A DNA stretch of 64,000 bases from the NCBI RefSeq assembly GCF_017498545.1, contig NZ_CP071793.1, positions 8,798,256 through 8,862,255 of the forward strand, in the 5' to 3' direction. The position numbers and the translations under genes are program-made. Below are positions 62,101 through 64,000 of the stretch, in pieces. Source of the stretch: Sulfidibacter corallicola. Lineage in GTDB: Bacteria; Acidobacteriota; Holophagae; Acanthopleuribacterales; Acanthopleuribacteraceae. Within the stretch, counting starts at the first letter, position 1, and the number at the start of each line of letters is the position of its first letter. The notes beneath the pieces are model-generated. The model ran no database searches. It was not told where the DNA came from and saw only the letters and a program-made list of their open reading frames with translations.

Positions 62101-62486
62101 CCAACAAGTTCACCGAGGGCGGCCACATCCACTTGATGATTCGCCGGCTCAGACGCCAAAAGGACCACTGGTTGGAATTCCAGGTTCGCGACACGGGCAT
62201 CGGCATGCGCCCGGAGAAGATGGATCGCCTGTTCAAGGAGTTCTCACAGATCGAGGACCACAACAAGTACGGCGGAACGGGTTTGGGACTGTTCATCAGT
62301 CGCTACTTCTGCCGCTTGATGGGTGGCGACATCCAGGTGGCGAGCACCTTCGGCAAGGGATCGACGTTCACGTTCACGTTGCCCGCGATCGCTCCCACGT
62401 CACCGACCGTGGACGAAGAGACCACCACCGCGATCCTGGCACCGGAAAGCCTGAGTACCCATCAAACCGCCGATTCCATTTCGTGA
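59130..62486 (+). CDS. Propeller-type sensor histidine kinase, paralogue of the preceding gene
   Basis: Encodes 1118 residues from the ATG at 59130 (GCGAGGA upstream; a GTG at 59127 is immediately adjacent). A hydrophobic export segment lies near residues 18-38. Propeller blades occupy about 45-700 (LWIGT/WVGTLDHGINRLD), Y_Y_Y about 715-800, TM about 810-828, HisKA MSHELRTPLNAIIGYSE (His about 864) and HATPase about 970-1087 with DTGIGMRP and IEDHNKYGGTGLGLF. The C-terminal transmitter is very like the previous kinase while the blades differ, a pattern of duplication followed by ligand divergence. The partner response regulator is not adjacent. Confidence 0.93.
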   Translation: MRITDSEGTDVLAGSFRGLRLAFWGFVLSWVTLCAGDPQTEGRFTRIDLEQGLSHNFVWTICEDGEGFLWFGTYHGLNRFDGYQFKTFYKDDDDPHTTNLGDDNISDLVLDREGHLWMTTWKGGLYGFDPDKEQFRPYRHRAGDPESLASNHLQSVILAERGALWVGTLDHGINRLDTRTGKVRRYDPGLLPGARIWSMYLEGDEYLWIGTNKGLVRMALATETFEWIGEEGTELDHQREIRSLVADNEGSLWIGTDRNLVVLDLGKGTYAEVPKPRRGPNQPDQFTVTSLYLDRHGRIWAGSKFGGLFCYLAPDLLWRRHQTNPNDPYSISHHDVHDIFEDSSGNLWVATKGGGVNRLNLRPPKFTNLSHAPSDLDSLTFGNVRAIATTRDGLTWVGTYGGGLDRYDPREQSFVHYRSQAEDPTTIGDNYVISILEARDGNLWIGTLNGFNDFDRQTERFVRYRIEEPDPADPTVKKINRIFSLYEDATGRLWLGTGRGVHHWERGTITPFTPDVPAYRNLSAARIHFLWPDREGLLWIGSNKGLARMNQGTGEMTVFGTNNGDQDILPDDAFYHMCDDDETWWLASRSSGLIALSKEDDSVRTFPEGPGIPQGAVNGVLADRRGYVWLSTNRGITRFDPVNGNFRHFDVTDGLRNTQFAKGSAYRSPNGQMFFGGMLGVDSFYPGQISDDGFIAPVVISGFRIMDRDAGIRLYDRSRIELNYRQNFISFEFASLDYTRPALNRYAYYLEGLDPDWNFAGTRRFTTYPNLAPGAYRLHVKATNHDGVWNEDPIVVDIEIKPPFYFTWFAKMSYLAIGFVLVFGFIHRQRERERQRARMELLTEQQKMAIEASRAKSAFLAHMSHELRTPLNAIIGYSELIEEELEEPDDAHPLLLDVGVDVAKIKSAAQYQLSLVNNILDLTKIESGKVDLFVEEFDVATLVGNVLNNIKPMLLKNKNTLKLHYEPGPPGLMITDITKLHGVLLNLLTNANKFTEGGHIHLMIRRLRRQKDHWLEFQVRDTGIGMRPEKMDRLFKEFSQIEDHNKYGGTGLGLFISRYFCRLMGGDIQVASTFGKGSTFTFTLPAIAPTSPTVDEETTTAILAPESLSTHQTADSIS

Positions 62487-62729
62487 GGCGGAGTTGTTCG
62501 CTGCCATTTGGGCATGGGTTTGAGGAAGAACGCTTTTTTCACCACATTTCGCCAATGGTGCGTGACCACCGGTTCCAAATGTAACGGGTGACCGAGCTGG
62601 ACAGCGTGCATCGTAAAACCAATTTGGCGGTTACAGTCTTCTCGAATTTGGATGGGCAACAACTGGATTGAAGGCAACGAAAAATGGTAATCTTTTGTTT
62701 GTCACGAAAATTCACTTTCTGGAGTTTAT

Positions 62730-63308
62730 ATGATTCCATCCATTCTATTCCTTTCGATCCTCGCATGCCCGACGATTCATGTTCCGTTCAACACCTTTTG
62801 CCTCGACCCCTGTTGGCCTGCCGGTCCCGGTATGTGCGGAGAAACTCCCGCCGATTGCATGGATGAGATTCGCGAATGGGTGAGACGGGGCCGGGAAATG
62901 ATCGCGAACACGCCTCCCACGCCAGAGTGCAGCCACGCGCTCATCGAGCAATGGCGGAATATGCACTATTACGGGTCGATCTACACCAGTTATTGCCGGC
63001 TTTGTTTTTCCGACATCATGAACCCCAAAAAGGGTGAGGCGGCATACTTCCAAGAAACGGTGGAATCCTATATCGAATTCTCGCGGACCATCGAACTGTG
63101 GGAACGGCGCAACCCAGTCGCGGCCCTGAAACTACTCATGCAACACAACACGGGCGCACTCGAAAATGCACAATTCGCTCGAAAAACCTGGTTGGAGAGG
63201 GTGCCGAGCGACGACCGGGACGCCGTGCTCGATATCCTCGAAATTCACCTCGTGTTCCTGGAATTCGAAGCCGAGCTGTTGGCACAGGCGTTGGATGTGC
63301 ACAAATGA
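62730..63308 (+). CDS. Cysteine-rich exported hypothetical protein
   Basis: Encodes 192 residues; GGAG lies 6 nt before the ATG at 62730. The first residues (MIPSILFLSILACP) look like a short signal peptide. Eight cysteines occur in the first about 95 residues (ACP, FCL, PCW, MCG, DCM, ECS, and YCRLC), suggesting disulfide bonds outside the cytoplasm or a metal site; the C-terminal half is helical and Cys-free (EIHLVFLEFEAELLAQAL). No family is recognised. Its upstream region is AT-rich. It may be a small orphan gene of the lineage. Confidence 0.7.
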   Translation: MIPSILFLSILACPTIHVPFNTFCLDPCWPAGPGMCGETPADCMDEIREWVRRGREMIANTPPTPECSHALIEQWRNMHYYGSIYTSYCRLCFSDIMNPKKGEAAYFQETVESYIEFSRTIELWERRNPVAALKLLMQHNTGALENAQFARKTWLERVPSDDRDAVLDILEIHLVFLEFEAELLAQALDVHK

Positions 63309-63346
63309 AACGGGGCCTGATGTTTCGGGCCGATCCGATCGAAAGG

Positions 63347-64000
63347 TCAGGAACGGGCCTCCAACGCGAGGTGCTTGCTGCGGTATTCGCCCGGTGTTGC
63401 GCCCGTCCAGCCCTTGAACGCGCGCTGGAACGAGTTGCTGTCGTGGAAACCCAGCAAGTAGGAAATCTCGCCCTGCGGAATCGAGGACCGCACCAGGTAG
63501 TGTTGCGCCAGCTCCTTGCGCGTGCCGTTCAAGATGTCCTGATAGCTCGATGACTCCCGGCTCAGGTGACGCTGCAACGAACGCTTGCTCATCGCCAGGC
63601 GGTTGGCCACCTCCTCGATCGAATTCTGGCCGCTGGGCAGCATTTCCAACAGCGCGCTCTTGACCCTTTGCGCGATGCTGGTTTCGGTGTCCAGGTCCGA
63701 CAGCTTTTTTTTGAGTTCGGCTTCGAAGAAGTTCCACATGCCGGCATCTTCGGTCAGGAACGGGTAGGTCGCGTCTTCGGCGGAGAACCCGATACGTACG
63801 GCCTGACCGGATCGCAGACGCGTGCCGAAGTAAACGTCGTAGGGCGCCGTATCGGAGGGGAGGTTAGGGAGTTCCGCCTGGACGGGAATGATGCGCTTGC
63901 GTGTCGCCAAGCGCGCCAACTGGGTGAAAAACACGAGCTCGGCGGCACCCAGGGAGCGCGGAATCGCACCGTCGTGCCCGTAGCACGTCAATGTGAGGCT
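63347..64000 (-). CDS. AraC-family transcriptional regulator, N-terminal part outside window
   Basis: The frame enters from beyond the right edge and stops at 63347, so the 5' part is missing. The visible 217 residues contain the end of an Arabinose_bd-type sensor domain (YDVYFGTRLRSGQAVRIGFSAED) and the complete AraC DNA-binding domain with two helix-turn-helix units: SIEEVANRLAMSKRSLQRHL and ISYLLGFHDSNSFQRAFKGW followed by TGATPGEYR. The group with this sensor domain includes regulators of lipid and hydrocarbon metabolism. It is convergent with the cysteine-rich gene. Confidence 0.92.
   Translation of the reverse strand, partial: SLTLTCYGHDGAIPRSLGAAELVFFTQLARLATRKRIIPVQAELPNLPSDTAPYDVYFGTRLRSGQAVRIGFSAEDATYPFLTEDAGMWNFFEAELKKKLSDLDTETSIAQRVKSALLEMLPSGQNSIEEVANRLAMSKRSLQRHLSRESSSYQDILNGTRKELAQHYLVRSSIPQGEISYLLGFHDSNSFQRAFKGWTGATPGEYRSKHLALEARS

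Overview
The window is GC-rich bacterial chromosome with mostly ordinary Shine-Dalgarno starts, including several GTG and TTG starts. Its gene content suggests a predatory- or marine-type Acidobacteriota lineage (Holophagae/Acanthopleuribacterales-like). The pointers are a TIGR02999-type ECF sigma factor divergent from a TPR-bearing Ser/Thr kinase, three large beta-propeller (Reg_prop/Y_Y_Y) histidine kinases, secreted M43 (pappalysin) metalloproteases with CUB and PPC domains, a choice-of-anchor-X lipase and a BaeSR two-component pair. The taxonomic placement is inference; there is no rRNA in the window.

Layout. 1-5.5 kb: the end of an exported protein, a structured leader and a very large FliK-like (hook-length-control C-terminal domain) protein with an acidic partner. 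5.6-10.9 kb: a Tat-exported PhoX/DUF839 protein and baeS-baeR. 10.9-11.8 kb: a gene-poor repeat strip. 11.8-15.8 kb: lon and a convergent PLP decarboxylase sharing one terminator. 15.8-19.6 kb: an AT-richer block with a translationally coupled pair, a P-loop STAND-type ATPase and a second protein that looks like an inactive STAND (iSTAND) plus helical repeats; this is the best candidate for an uncharacterised conflict/defence or signalling system. 20-24.4 kb: ECF sigma factor and divergent Ser/Thr kinase-TPR protein. 24.4-26.4 kb: a decayed F5/8-type C domain gene and a modular repeat array built of 150-bp and about 334-bp modules, each carrying a palindrome whose stem sequence varies while pairing is kept.

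26.5-33 kb: secreted lipase, radical SAM (PA0069-like), NRDE/TANGO2 and M43 protease. 33-38.4 kb: a hybrid sensor kinase with two kinase cores. 38.4-41 kb: more copies of the palindrome family, one split exactly at its centre by a complete IS1182-family element with a 7-bp target duplication, followed by an exact 230-bp tandem duplication. 41-49.4 kb: a multi-CUB M43 protease, pgeF and dusA, a LolA-like exported protein and an S41 protease. 49.8-52.7 kb: flavin monooxygenase, TetR regulator and low-molecular-weight tyrosine phosphatase, with two copies of a second hairpin family sitting right at 3' gene ends. 53-64 kb: a chemoreceptor-like protein, two paralogous propeller kinases, a cysteine-rich exported protein and an AraC regulator running off the end.

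Functionally the window is dominated by signal perception (four membrane histidine kinases, a Ser/Thr kinase, an ECF factor, a chemoreceptor) and by secreted hydrolases. Dispersed hairpin repeats fill almost every long intergenic space outside the AT-rich strip.
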